Notes under the pieces: generated by a model
The model's input: the letters and a program-made list of their open reading frames with translations, nothing else
Told to the model about the DNA's origin: nothing
The model's database searches: none
From: Nemertoderma westbladi
Taxonomy: Eukaryota; Xenacoelomorpha; Nemertodermatida; Nemertodermatidae
Length of the DNA: 20,879 nt
Direction: 5' to 3'
Assembly (NCBI GenBank): GCA_032718475.1
Contig: JAUCBJ010007660.1
Coordinates: forward strand, 1-20,879
Program-made: the position numbers and the translations under genes
Part shown: positions 1 through 8,654 of the stretch, piece by piece
Numbering within the stretch: position 1 is the first letter of the stretch
Layout of the letters: every line of letters begins with the position of its first letter

Positions 1-182
1 CAATCCAAGGATCCGAAGAATCCCTGCACATATCCTGCTGCCGACCTCTTCCAAACAGCTGGATCCATTGTATCTTTAGCCACTCCCATCCTGTGTATAT
101 CTTCCCAAGTAGCCTCGGACAGATCCAACGGGAGTCCGAGTCCGGGAAAGTTCCATTGTGATTCAACAATAGATATCAATTC
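1..182 (-). CDS. Downstream continuation of the 183-641 gene (partial, runs off window)
   Basis: Directly after the TAA at 183-185, the same minus-strand frame is open for 60 codons to the window edge. The composition is protein-like, including WNFPGLGLPLDLSEATW and then VWKRSAAGYVQGFFGSL. Two readings are possible. Either a 96-nt intron (91-186) is removed between the consensus donor and a CACAG acceptor at 91-95; it is a multiple of three, the join is phase 2, and the frame is kept. Or the whole stretch is coding and the TAA is a readthrough site or an inactivating mutation. The acceptor has no clear pyrimidine tract, which weakens the intron model. The product is not recognised. Confidence 0.4.
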
Positions 183-641
183 TTACCTGGCGTATCCTGC
201 GTAATTATCTTGGGTCGCTCGCTTATTCCTCGCCCAGTCGGCTTGATGTTCCTCCACCGCAATGAATATAGTAGTTAGCACTGCAGCAGGAAGGGTAAGA
301 AGGGGGTCCGAGTAGACTGTAGCAGCCATCTGCACTCCGCGTTCGGGGGTCAGCTCTACAGTATCCGAACTGCTGGAGCTATCGGGTCGCTGGGAAGTAG
401 GTTCTTGACCAAGATGTTGCTGCGATAAGACAGCTGCCTCTTGGTTCCGTTTGACCTGTGCCCGAGTGCCTATGATGGACCTATGGTGGATTAGCCTAGG
501 GTCTGATACTACTGGAGGGATGACCTTTTTTGCAGTAGGAGGTGAGCTGAACTCCTTTCTTAATCGCTCCACACTCCTATCTGAGTCACAGATAGTTGTA
601 TCGATCAGACTGTCTGACAGGTTTTGCTGAGTGTCAGACAT
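183..641 (-). CDS. 5' part of an unrecognised protein-coding gene
   Basis: An ATG at 641 (A at -3, a reasonable eukaryotic context) opens 152 codons, ending at TAA 183-185. I do not recognise the product. The N-terminal half is hydrophilic with Lys/Arg and Ser/Thr; residues ~85-97 are a Ser/Asp-rich linker; residues ~112-130 form a short hydrophobic stretch (LLTLPAAVLTTIFIAV) too polar at its edges to call a membrane segment. The TAA lies inside GCCAG|GTAAGAA, a near-perfect splice donor, so the exon probably ends at 187 and the stop is then intronic. The frame stays open after the TAA to the window edge (see 1-182). No intact gene neighbours it; the upstream DNA is repeat-rich. It could be a host gene or an ORF of a mobile element. 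Coding status is moderately supported; function is unknown. Confidence 0.55.
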   Translation of the reverse strand: MSDTQQNLSDSLIDTTICDSDRSVERLRKEFSSPPTAKKVIPPVVSDPRLIHHRSIIGTRAQVKRNQEAAVLSQQHLGQEPTSQRPDSSSSSDTVELTPERGVQMAATVYSDPLLTLPAAVLTTIFIAVEEHQADWARNKRATQDNYAGYAR

Positions 642-649
642 ATTTAGCT

Positions 650-1940
650 ATACAGTTGAAGGCTTACTGCTATAGTTACAGTTAAAGCAAGTCTAGTAAT
701 TCAGTATGACCGCTGGCCTAGTACCGGTAATTTATTGCAGTATATTAGAATACCGGTATGCACTTATAATATATATAAGTATTGTAAACTAGGTTTGTCA
801 CAGAGTACCGGTATATAATTTTAGCACAAATATATATAAATATATAATAGGCCTATCGTAAATACCGGTATACAGTTTACACTTATAGTACTGTAGTACC
901 GGTATATATAAGTATAATTATGAATTAGAATTAATTACAGAGTACCGGTATGATTTCAGCTCAAATTTATAGAAATAAATATAATAAGCCTATGGTAAGT
1001 ACCGGTATGTCAATTATTTTTAGAATAATTGAATTCCTGAATATTTTAGGGTTACTTAGTTACTTCAACTTACTTTATTACCGTTATTTAAGCAGTAGTC
1101 CAACTGATAGTGAGACCTAGTTGCTGTATGACAGGCCTACTATTTATAAATCGTTTGATTTGATTTATAATATTTATATACCCGTTTAAATGGGTTTTTG
1201 TCAATATTTGAAATAAATGTTATTATTTCTGGGGGAGTCACTACACAGAAGCTGAACGCTCTCAGTGAAGTGCTATTTATTTGACACTAAAACTGATAAT
1301 TCTAATTTACCTAAGTTACTTAATACTACGAATTACTTACAATACGGGTGAGATTAATTCTCTAATTAAACACAACAAAAATATTACGTAATTTACGTAC
1401 GAAATTTTTAGGGTAATTTTACAGGAAGTCTACAAACCAGCCTAACAAAGGGTTAGATTTCTGGTTATTACAACGGACAGGGTACTACAGTATTTGAAAT
1501 AATAAGTAGTAGTAAATATATTGCACTGTCCAGATAGGAAAATACCACCGCCTGACGACCTATAACCGTATCGCTATAGGTACTACGTTATGTATCACGG
1601 ATTGTTCCTACCCAGAAGCTAATAGAGCTAACGAATGTGCCCATCAACCACTTTACAACACAAATATACTGCCTACACTAATTACTTCGGAAAGCACTGT
1701 ACACTAAACCCTAAATTAGGTACAAGTACCGGTATAACAAATAATCAGTAGTTAAATATACTTGAACAGTTAAAAGAACCACGGCATCTGCTGGAGTGAC
1801 CGAAGCACAAAGTCACCAGTCTTTACCTACGCCAAGCAGCCCGTGTAGTACCGGGGTTAATTTAACTATAACGGTATGTGTAACAAACACAATTACTGTA
1901 GGAATAAACTTGGGGACATGAATGTTGCGAATAATCGCAT
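650..1940. other. Non-coding AT-rich DNA dense in TACCGGTA words
   Basis: No supportable ORF. The 8-bp palindrome TACCGGTA, or its ACCGGTA/TACCGGT variants, recurs around 722, 752, 805, 863, 897, 944, 1002 and 1726, spaced by AT-rich sequence. TAGGCCTA-type words also occur (for example near 849). The stretch lies 5' of the minus-strand gene, so it may hold its promoter, but I see no convincing TATA or initiator arrangement. Confidence 0.5.
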
Positions 1941-1944
1941 AAAC

Positions 1945-2520
1945 TCTGAATAATAAATATTACGCTACCCGTACAGAATACTCAAACAAATACAAACCAA
2001 ACGCTGGCAGACTACTATCAAGCCTAAACAAACTACAGTATGTGCAGATTCTGAAACTGTTAGTTAGTATGCGTTCTAACACGGTAGTACGACTTACTCT
2101 TTAAGAGGGGATTGACCTTACAGCATATGGCTGCCCCAACTTACTAACGGCACTTGATCAGACAAACTCTACACACGCAGCAATCCCTTCAGGCCTAAGA
2201 ATAGCTAGACAACAATCCAGCCTACAAAATATTTGAGTAATAACTATTACGGTACCTGAACAGACTACACAAACAAACACAGGCCAAAAATGCCGGCAGA
2301 CCACGATCAAGCCTAAATAAACTACAGTATATGCAGATTCTGAAACTGTTAGTTAGTATGCGTTCTAACACGGTAGTACGACTTATTCTTTAAGAGGGGA
2401 TTGACCTTACAGCATATGGCTGCCCCAACTTACTAACGGCACTTGATCAGACAAACTCTACACACGCCGTAATCTCTCCAAACTCAACACAGTCAGACAG
2501 CAGCTCAGCCTACAATTATC
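1945..2520. repeat. Tandem duplication, ~287-bp unit, two copies
   Basis: The block from about 1950 to 2235 is repeated from about 2236 to 2520. The best-conserved part is ~140 bp (2034-2178 versus 2325-2467), almost identical, and contains CAGTATGTGCAGATTCTG (CAGTATATGCAG in copy 2) and GGCTGCCCCAACTTACTAAC. The outer parts are visibly diverged (ATTACGCTACCCG versus ATTACGGTACCTG). No coding potential was found. Confidence 0.85.
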
Positions 2521-2697
2521 TGAACAATCTGAGCAGAGTCACACGCCTTCTGCTCAATATTAGCCTACTAGTAAATAAAACTGACAGAAATAGACCTAAG
2601 TAAAATCCCAATAAAAACCAGGCGTCCCCGATTTAATATCGAGACCTACCGGTATACAATAATCAAGATCGAATAATACTAATGTACTTATACAGCA

Positions 2698-2832
2698 GTA
2701 CCGGTTAGGACAGTGGGGCCTACAGACCTACAGAAATACCGGTTCTGGCAATTGGACCTACGGACCTACAGCAGTACCGGTTCTGGCAGTTGGGCCTACT
2801 GACCTACAGAAGTACCGGTTCAGGTTTACCGG
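2698..2832. repeat. 38-bp minisatellite containing TACCGGTT
   Basis: Three full 38-bp units start at 2698, 2736 and 2774, and a partial fourth at 2812. Each begins RTACCGGTT and ends GACCTACAGMA. The array stops about 55 bp before the outer end of the left TIR. Confidence 0.88.
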
Positions 2833-2887
2833 TCACTACGGTATTTTGCAACCTTATTGCCTACTGCAATAAGATCGTAAACTGTTA

Positions 2888-4093
2888 CTGTTCGCGCTTT
2901 TGAAGACCTTTAGCAGTTTAACCTGCCAAAATTTATATGTCTTTTAGTTAATTAAAACACTTTTAGCATACGACAATATTTTATGCTAATACACAAAACA
3001 TTACCCGAAGTCAGCCCATGCGCGATCATTCACCCGATGGATCTACACCCGGGAGGCTGAATTCGGCTGCTTAAATTTTATTATTGCAGTGTAAGGTTGC
3101 AGTGTAAACTTACTGTATTATTCGATAGATCGTTAATAATTAATCTCTGACAGATATTATTGGCTTTCGGGAAATATTAACAGTTCCTTTAGGACGTGGT
3201 GCTCTATCTATTTAAACAGAACTAGGACTTATACTAAACGCAACGATACCGCTTATGATTAAAGTATAAAGCGCATTCTTTAGGAAATGCTTTGTTACCA
3301 ATCACAATCATACACACTATTCTACCGACCGTCAGTATATTTGATCACACATAAAGAGAGCAGCAATTGACTCATGTAGGGTCTGCTAAATAACATTAGA
3401 TTCAATACACACCACATTAATATAAATCGCAATTGTTATATATAGCCTGTCTCTCTAACCTGTAGTGTATCAAGAAAATTGGGAATTTTGGGTGATTTAT
3501 CCGTATTCTCCAAAGAGCAATATTTCCATCAACAAATAGATACAATTAATAACTGACGGTAAATAACAGTACAAACAATATGATTAATAGTGAGTTAATT
3601 AGATCAGATAAGTAATTAGGTCGGTCGATTGAGTTAGGTAACAGTTTATACTTTCGATAATTTAAGCAGTTTTACTAGAGTTCTTCCCAAAAAGCCGGTG
3701 TTATGGCGAAAATGGGAACACAACAACAGAATCATATAAAATCATATGACTACCATACTATACGAGGATACCAACTACCCTTATTCCACGAAGCTCCCGT
3801 TCAACACAGAGGATGAGCATAGAGATAGGAAATTCAGTTCAGTAGCTCTGGGATAGGTCGAAATCAACGCCCACTCAAATTCTATTGGCCGATACGGACA
3901 GCAGGGCTTAGGCAACCTCTCTAAGCTGGTTGGCCGATTAAACTGAGCCCAGATATCTCCGTACAGCACATCAGCCAGTAAGCTGGTAGCTTGCACTATT
4001 TTAGTTATAAATCCCTTTGAGAGTATTCTAGCGACTGGGGGGGAACTGGCCAGCAAAGGCAAACGTATCAGTTATCCCACAAAAGCTTTTACA
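2888..4093 (+). repeat. Left terminal inverted repeat (~1.2 kb) of a large element
   Basis: Read forward, this is the reverse complement of 19364-20627. The outer block 2888-3707 starts with CTGTTCGCGCTTTTGAAGAC and matches the right arm at roughly 94-95% by eye, with only small indels. The inner block 4017-4093, including AAAGGCAAACGTATCAGTTA, is also nearly identical. The ~310 bp between them (3708-4016) cannot be aligned by eye to the matching part of the right arm. The outer end is bracketed by AACTGTTA on the left. I see no target-site duplication against the right flank. A minus-strand 93-codon frame (3781-4062) lies in the unmatched middle with no supporting feature. Confidence 0.88.
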
Positions 4094-4097
4094 AGGT

Positions 4098-4198
4098 CTA
4101 TTTATCCAAAACAATTATATTAGTATTAGGACTATTTATCCATAACAATTATATTAGTATTAGGACTATTTATCCATAATAATTATATTAGTATTATA
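4098..4198. repeat. 34-bp minisatellite, three units
   Basis: Units start at 4098, 4132 and 4166 with CTATTTATCC; each continues through CAATTATATTAGTATTA with one or two differences. The array sits immediately inside the inner end of the left TIR. The following ~290 bp (4199-4490) are AT-rich, and I see no gene there. Confidence 0.9.
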
Positions 4199-4489
4199 AA
4201 TTTATTAACCCACAATATTTATTACTATTAGGTCAATTTATTCAAGAAAGTATATGTTTTTATAATATACTTTGGAAAATTGGTCGACTAAGTCATAATT
4301 TTTAAAACTTTAAATAAGGGTTGAGTTATTTTATAAAGTTAAGAAGAATGAATCAATGGAGGCAACCTGAAGTCTAATCTCTTGGCCTTTACTCACATTA
4401 ACTCCCAAGGTTGCATACTATCACTATAGCTGAGAGAGTCGAAGCTAGTGTATACTAGAGTTAGCCGAGAGCTAGGAAAAAGAATAATG

Positions 4490-4620
4490 CTCTTCTAGGG
4501 TTCGAACTCACGACCTTCTAATTAGAAAACTAAGCAAATGAACAGCTTGAAGGTCTTAGACCCTTAATCTGAGGCATCGAGCAGCCAATGAGACAGCAGA
4601 TGCGAGTATAGTGGTAAAGC
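4490..4620 (-). repeat. Possible tRNA-derived SINE fragment (B box only)
   Basis: On the minus strand, GAGTTCGAACCC (4498-4509) matches the Pol III B-box core GWTCRANNC. It is preceded by TTTTCTAATTAGAAGGTCGT, which resembles an anticodon/variable region of a tRNA. A convincing A box and a closed acceptor stem are missing, so this is at best a decayed SINE or tRNA pseudogene. Confidence 0.35.
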
Positions 4621-4630
4621 CCATCCATGG

Positions 4631-4954
4631 TGAGGCATAGTCTATGCCTCAGTGCCTCAGTGAGGCATAGTCTATGCCTCAGTGATTCATAGTCTATGCA
4701 TCAGTGCCTCAGTGAGGCATAGTCTATGCCTCAGTGAGGCATAGTCTATGCCTAAGTGCCTCAGTGAGGCATAGTCTATGCCTCAGTGAGGCATAGTCTA
4801 TGCCTCAGTGAGTCATAGTCTATGCCTCAGTGCCTCAGTGAGGCATAGTCTATGCCTCAGTGAGTCATAGTCTATGCCTCAGTGAGTCATAGTCTATGCC
4901 TCAGTGCCTCAGTGATGCATAGTCTATGCCTCAATGAGGCATAGTCTATGCCTC
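4631..4954. repeat. Near-palindromic satellite array, left block (13 units)
   Basis: The basic unit TGAGGCATAGTCTATGCCTCA is an inverted repeat with 10-bp perfect arms around one central T. Units are 22 bp, or 30 bp when TGCCTCAG is added; I count 13 here. Variants include TGAGTCATAG, which creates AP-1-type TGAGTCA sites, and GCATCAG. The central base is T in every unit of this block, so the array has a direction despite its symmetry. Confidence 0.95.
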
Positions 4955-6283
4955 TACTACTACTAGGATCGGCATGCTGCATTGCAGCTGCATTTTTAAG
5001 AATGCTGTGCCGGCTTATCGACAAAATCGCACCGCCACAACTCCCTATCACCCATGACATTTGCTAGATCATCCGCATCTTCAAGGCCAGTGTCCTTTAA
5101 GATGCGTCTCAAGAAAGTCATGGGTTGTCCACCATGCTTATTCACTCCATGAGGCTGCCAAAGTACAAGATTATGCACTGGCTGGTCCTCACGGCGAAAG
5201 CAATGTCCTGCAAAGCGGAGCCGATTTTGTTCTAGTGTCAAGCTTGGGGGAACCAATGAGACACCTCCAATGTTATATAGTGTCTGGTTGGAGATGTGTG
5301 CATTGTACTTGACACAATGTACCCGGCGTAGCATTCTTGTGAATGTGCCATCCAGAGATTTGGTGTCCTCAGCAGTTAGAGCCCAGCATGGACTCCCGTA
5401 GAGGAGTACTGGAACTACTGCTGCTCTAAATAATCGGACCTTAAGTTTCCGATTAATTCTAGGTGACTTCCAAATCCTGGAAAGCCTATTCAAGGCTGCC
5501 CATGCCTTTCCCTTACGTATTCGAAGGTCCTCACCTGACTTCCGGATCCATGATCCCAGGTAACAGAAGTCGTCCACATGCTCAAGCATACCATCCTTTG
5601 AGCTTATGCTCATCCGATCAGAGACTTGCTGAGGACTTTCAAAGTTAACTGTCAGAATTTTGGTCTTTCTGGAGTTAATAAAAAGACCAACACTAGAAGC
5701 AGCATGTTCTAATGAGCTGAGGAGCCGCTGGGCTCCCTCTAATGATTCTGAGAGTACTCCTCATCAGTTAGGTACTTGGCAGGATTTCCTCGACTTCTGG
5801 AGCCAGTAGGTGGAGTTATCATCACCCCATCATCATTATGATGATCTAAGGACATGCGTAGAACATAGTCAACCACAATAATGAACAAGAATGGTGCAAG
5901 TGTGTCTCCTTGGAGGACACCCCATAACACTTCAAATGGTTCTGTGTCACCGTCAACAGTAGACACAAATGTTGTTGAACCATCGTATACTGATCTGATT
6001 GCTGCAATAATTTCATCAGGAATCCCATATAATGAAAGTATGCTGAACATACGTGAGCGAGAGACTGAATCAAAGGCCTTGAAGAAGTCAACAAAGATAA
6101 CAGCCAGATGCCTGTCTTTCTTTTTTGATAACTCTTCAATTATCCTTCTAAGTGCCAAAATGGGCTCCATGGTCCCACGACCTTTACGGAACCCATTCTG
6201 ATTTCCACGTAGCAGTCTCTCAATGGGATCCCTGATGCGATTTAATAGAATTCTATTGTATAGTTTTGCAGCAATCGAGATCA
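4955..6283 (-). pseudogene. 5'-truncated non-LTR retrotransposon (LINE) RT fragment, copy 1
   Basis: Minus-strand reverse transcriptase fragment of a LINE. The frame begins inside the RT domain (ISIAAKLYNRILLNRI), passes NQNGFRKGRGT, the palm motif AVIFVDFFKAFDSVSR with the first catalytic Asp, and VLQGDTLAPFLF, then breaks at ~5755. A 19-nt deletion relative to copy 2 removes the FADD catalytic box and shifts frame. The frame resumes as GVLSESLEGAQRLL and runs through YLGSWIRKSGEDLRIRKGKA and LRFAGHCFRR to a stop at 4996. The downstream tail ends in a short TAG repeat (CTACTACTA on the plus strand, 4955-4966), as in LINEs with microsatellite tails. The endonuclease is absent. The C-terminal style suggests an RTE-like clade, an inference not tested here. 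It is inserted within the satellite array. Confidence 0.92.
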
Positions 6284-7105
6284 AGTGAGTCATAGTCTAT
6301 GCCTCACTGAGGCACTGAGGCATAGACTACGCCTCAGTGAGTCATAGTCTATGACTCAGTGCCTCCGTGAGGCATAGTCTATGCCTCAGTGCCTCAGTGA
6401 GGCATAGTCTATGCCTCAGTGAGTCATAGTCTATGCCTCAGTGCCTCAGTGAGGCATAGTCTATGCCTCAGTGAGGCATAGTCTATGCATCAGTGCCTCA
6501 GTAAGGCATAGTCTATGCCTCAGTGAGGCATAGTCTATCCCTCAGTGAGTCATAGTCTATGCCTCAGTGCCTCAGTGCCTCAGTGAGTCATAGTCTATGC
6601 CTCAGTGAGGCATAGTCTATGCATCAGTGAGGCATAGTCTATGCCTCAGTGAGTCATAGTCTATGCCTCAGTGAGGCATAGTCTATGCCTCAGTGCCTCA
6701 GTGAGGCATAGTCTATGCCTCAGTGAGGCATAGTCTATGCCTCAGTGAGTCATAGTCTATGCCTCAGTGAGGCATAGTCTATGCCTCAGTGCCTCAGTGA
6801 GTCATAGTCTATGCCTCAGTGACTCATAGTCTATGCCTCAGTGCCTCATTGAGTCATAGTCTATGCCTCAGTGAGGCATAGTCTATGCATCAGTGAGGCA
6901 TAGTCTATGCCTCAGCCTCAGTGAGGCATAGTCTATGCCTCAGTGAGGCATAGTCTATGCCTCAGTGAGTCATAGTCTATGCCTCAGTGAGGCATAGTCT
7001 ATGCCTCAGTGAGGCATAGTCTATGCCTCAGTGCCTCAGTGAGTCATAGTCTATGCCTCAGTGAGGCATAGTCTATGCCTCAGTGCCTCAGTGAGGCATA
7101 GTCTG
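6284..7105. repeat. Near-palindromic satellite array, right block (~33 units)
   Basis: Same 22/30-bp unit as 4631-4954, about 33 copies. TGAGTCA or TGACTCA (AP-1 consensus TGASTCA) is present in about a dozen units. The second unit (~6316-6337, CATAGACTACGCC) carries central A instead of T, so it appears inverted relative to the others. The last unit decays at 7098-7105 (GTCTGTG). Confidence 0.95.
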
Positions 7106-7164
7106 TGTCAGGTCTTAAATGAGAGTCTTACAAATTCGAACGTCAACGAACAAATTCGAAGGTT

Positions 7165-7240
7165 ACTGTTCCACCTTGGTGTAGTGGTTGCGTTGAATTC
7201 ACATCTCCCATATGTCATGGGTTCGATCCCTGCATGAACC
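7165..7240 (+). repeat. tRNA-derived SINE-like sequence
   Basis: TTGGTGTAGTGGTTG (7176-7190) resembles a Pol III A box and GGGTTCGATCCC (7219-7230) a B box. They are ~30 bp apart, as in a tRNA head. GTTCC at the start and GAACC at the end could form part of an acceptor stem, but the T-arm and acceptor arm do not pair well. It is read as a SINE head or tRNA pseudogene rather than a working tRNA. The body down to ~7345 has no other recognisable part. Confidence 0.5.
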
Positions 7241-7346
7241 AGGGCTGTTTTCGTTTGGTTAGCAATAGGCCTAACGTTGCAAAATGCAGTATTATTGCCT
7301 AGTAACCAATTCATGGCTACCGTATGGTTTTCACTTTGAAACATTT

Positions 7347-7995
7347 CGCCCTCTAGCGGCAGACTGGGGAACTTCAGACTACTCTATGGCTCCGCAAAAG
7401 ATATGGCCTAAGCCGTAGTAGATGCCGATTGGGGGGTCAAAATTAAGTAATAATATATCTAAATAAGCCTCAAACATCTTGCCTCATGGCTCGCCCCTTA
7501 GAACTCTTAAGCAATATAACTTCATAGTTTTGCGGATTGTAAATAGCAAAGCTAGAGAAGATGTTAATTTTTAAATAATACGCCCTCTAGCGGCAGACTG
7601 GGGAACTTCAGACTACTCTGTGACTCTGCAAAAGATATGGCCTAAGCCGTAGTAGATGCCGATTGGGGGGTCAAATTAAGTAATAATATATCTAAATAAG
7701 CCTCAAACATCTTGCCTCATGGCTCGCCCCTTAGAACCCTTAAGCAATATAACTTCATAGTTTTGTGGATTGTAAATAACATAGCTAGAGAAGATGTTAA
7801 TTTTCAAATAATACGCCCTCTAGCGGTAGACAGGGGAACTTCAGCCTACTCTATGTCTCCGCAAAAGATATGGGCTATGTCGTAGTAGATGCCTACCGAG
7901 TTTAAACCCATTCGGAATGAAAATAACAAAGTTAGAGAAGATGTTAATTTTCAGATAATACGCCCTCTAGCGGCAGACTATGGAACTGCAGACGG
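7347..7995. repeat. ~233-bp tandem repeat with CGCCCTCTAGCGG core, four units
   Basis: Units start at 7347, 7581, 7814 and 7961, each with CGCCCTCTAGCGGYAGAC. The first two are 234 and 233 bp and almost identical. The third has lost ~85 bp from its middle (147 bp), and the fourth is cut off after ~35 bp. Each full unit ends with AGAGAAGATGTTAATTTT. The same core reappears in reverse at 12391-12406 and, diverged, at 18140-18197. Confidence 0.92.
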
Positions 7996-8029
7996 CTGGA
8001 TATAGGTAAGAGTAATTAGTAATCAGAGC

Positions 8030-8122
8030 TGTCACGGGGTGGGGGCGGGGCGCTTGGATACAACTATTATTAAAAAGCTGTTGCTTGGTTAAAGCTAATT
8101 GGGGGTCAAAGGTCAAAGGTCA
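8030..8122. promoter_or_regulatory. GC box and triple DR1 nuclear-receptor half sites
   Basis: A G-rich GGTGGGGGCGGGGCG (Sp1/KLF-type) near 8038-8052 is followed by GGGTCA-A-AGGTCA-A-AGGTCA at 8103-8122. The latter is three direct half-sites with 1-bp spacing, the DR1 layout bound by HNF4/RXR-type receptors. No ORF starts nearby, so any function is inferred from motif form alone. Confidence 0.3.
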
Positions 8123-8330
8123 ACGATAAAGCTGTCTGGAGTAATTAGTTACCAGTAAGGAAGCTGTTTACCCTATGTCTAAGTATGGCTAAGAAATCAA
8201 TGTATAAAGTAAAAGTAATACAATTAATTAATTTAAAATAAAGTACAAATGAATAAATAAAGTAAAATAGAATACAAATAATTAATTAAAATTAAATATA
8301 AATAAATAGGTATTAATGAATAAAAGAGCT
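8123..8330. other. AT-rich spacer
   Basis: Low-complexity A/T-rich DNA with many TAAATAAA and TTAATTAA words. No gene and no clear repeat boundary. Confidence 0.5.
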
Positions 8331-8350
8331 GCGGTGTCACTTATGACACC

Positions 8351-8646
8351 CTCTTGAGCCGGCTCTGCGACACTGATGCCCATTGTGTGTCAGGGCACTA
8401 ATCAGTCTGATTAATTAGGATAATCAATTAAACCCTAATTAGGAGTCATATGACACCTGTTAGGGTTTAATTGTACTAATTAATTGATGACACATGTCAA
8501 TTAGGGTCTAATTAGCCTAATGGGGAGGTTTCACCCAGACAGTCTGGCGCCAATGACACCCAATGACACCCATATGGTGATAATAGGGTGTCATATGACA
8601 CCCAATGGGTGTCAGTGAGGTCCAAGTGTCGCAGAGCCGCCCAAGA
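8351..8646. mobile_element. Short fold-back/MITE-like element
   Basis: Ends form an imperfect ~22-bp inverted repeat: TCTTGAGCCGGCTCTGCGAC at the left and GTCGCAGAGCCGCCCAAGA at the right. CCC lies next to each end, a possible 3-bp target duplication that is too short to trust. Inside are a 14-bp inverted repeat (CAATTAAACCCTAA 8425-8438 with TTAGGGTTTAATTG 8460-8473) and an 18-bp perfect palindrome GGGTGTCATATGACACCC (8586-8603). TGACACC/GGTGTCA recurs many times. No ORF; it directly abuts LINE copy 2. Confidence 0.65.
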
Positions 8647-8654
8647 CCCTACTA

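Noticed and set aside
3781-4062. 93-residue minus-strand ORF inside the left TIR
   Set aside because: No motif, not conserved in the right arm, and its start lies in the inner TIR block; likely chance.
5061-6201. Plus-strand ORFs opposite LINE copy 1
   Set aside because: Antisense shadows of the reverse transcriptase frame.
4631-7105. CRISPR-like array
   Set aside because: Units are contiguous with no unique spacers, in a eukaryotic context; this is a satellite.
7165-7240. Functional tRNA gene
   Set aside because: A and B boxes are present, but acceptor and T stems do not pair properly and no clear anticodon stem forms.
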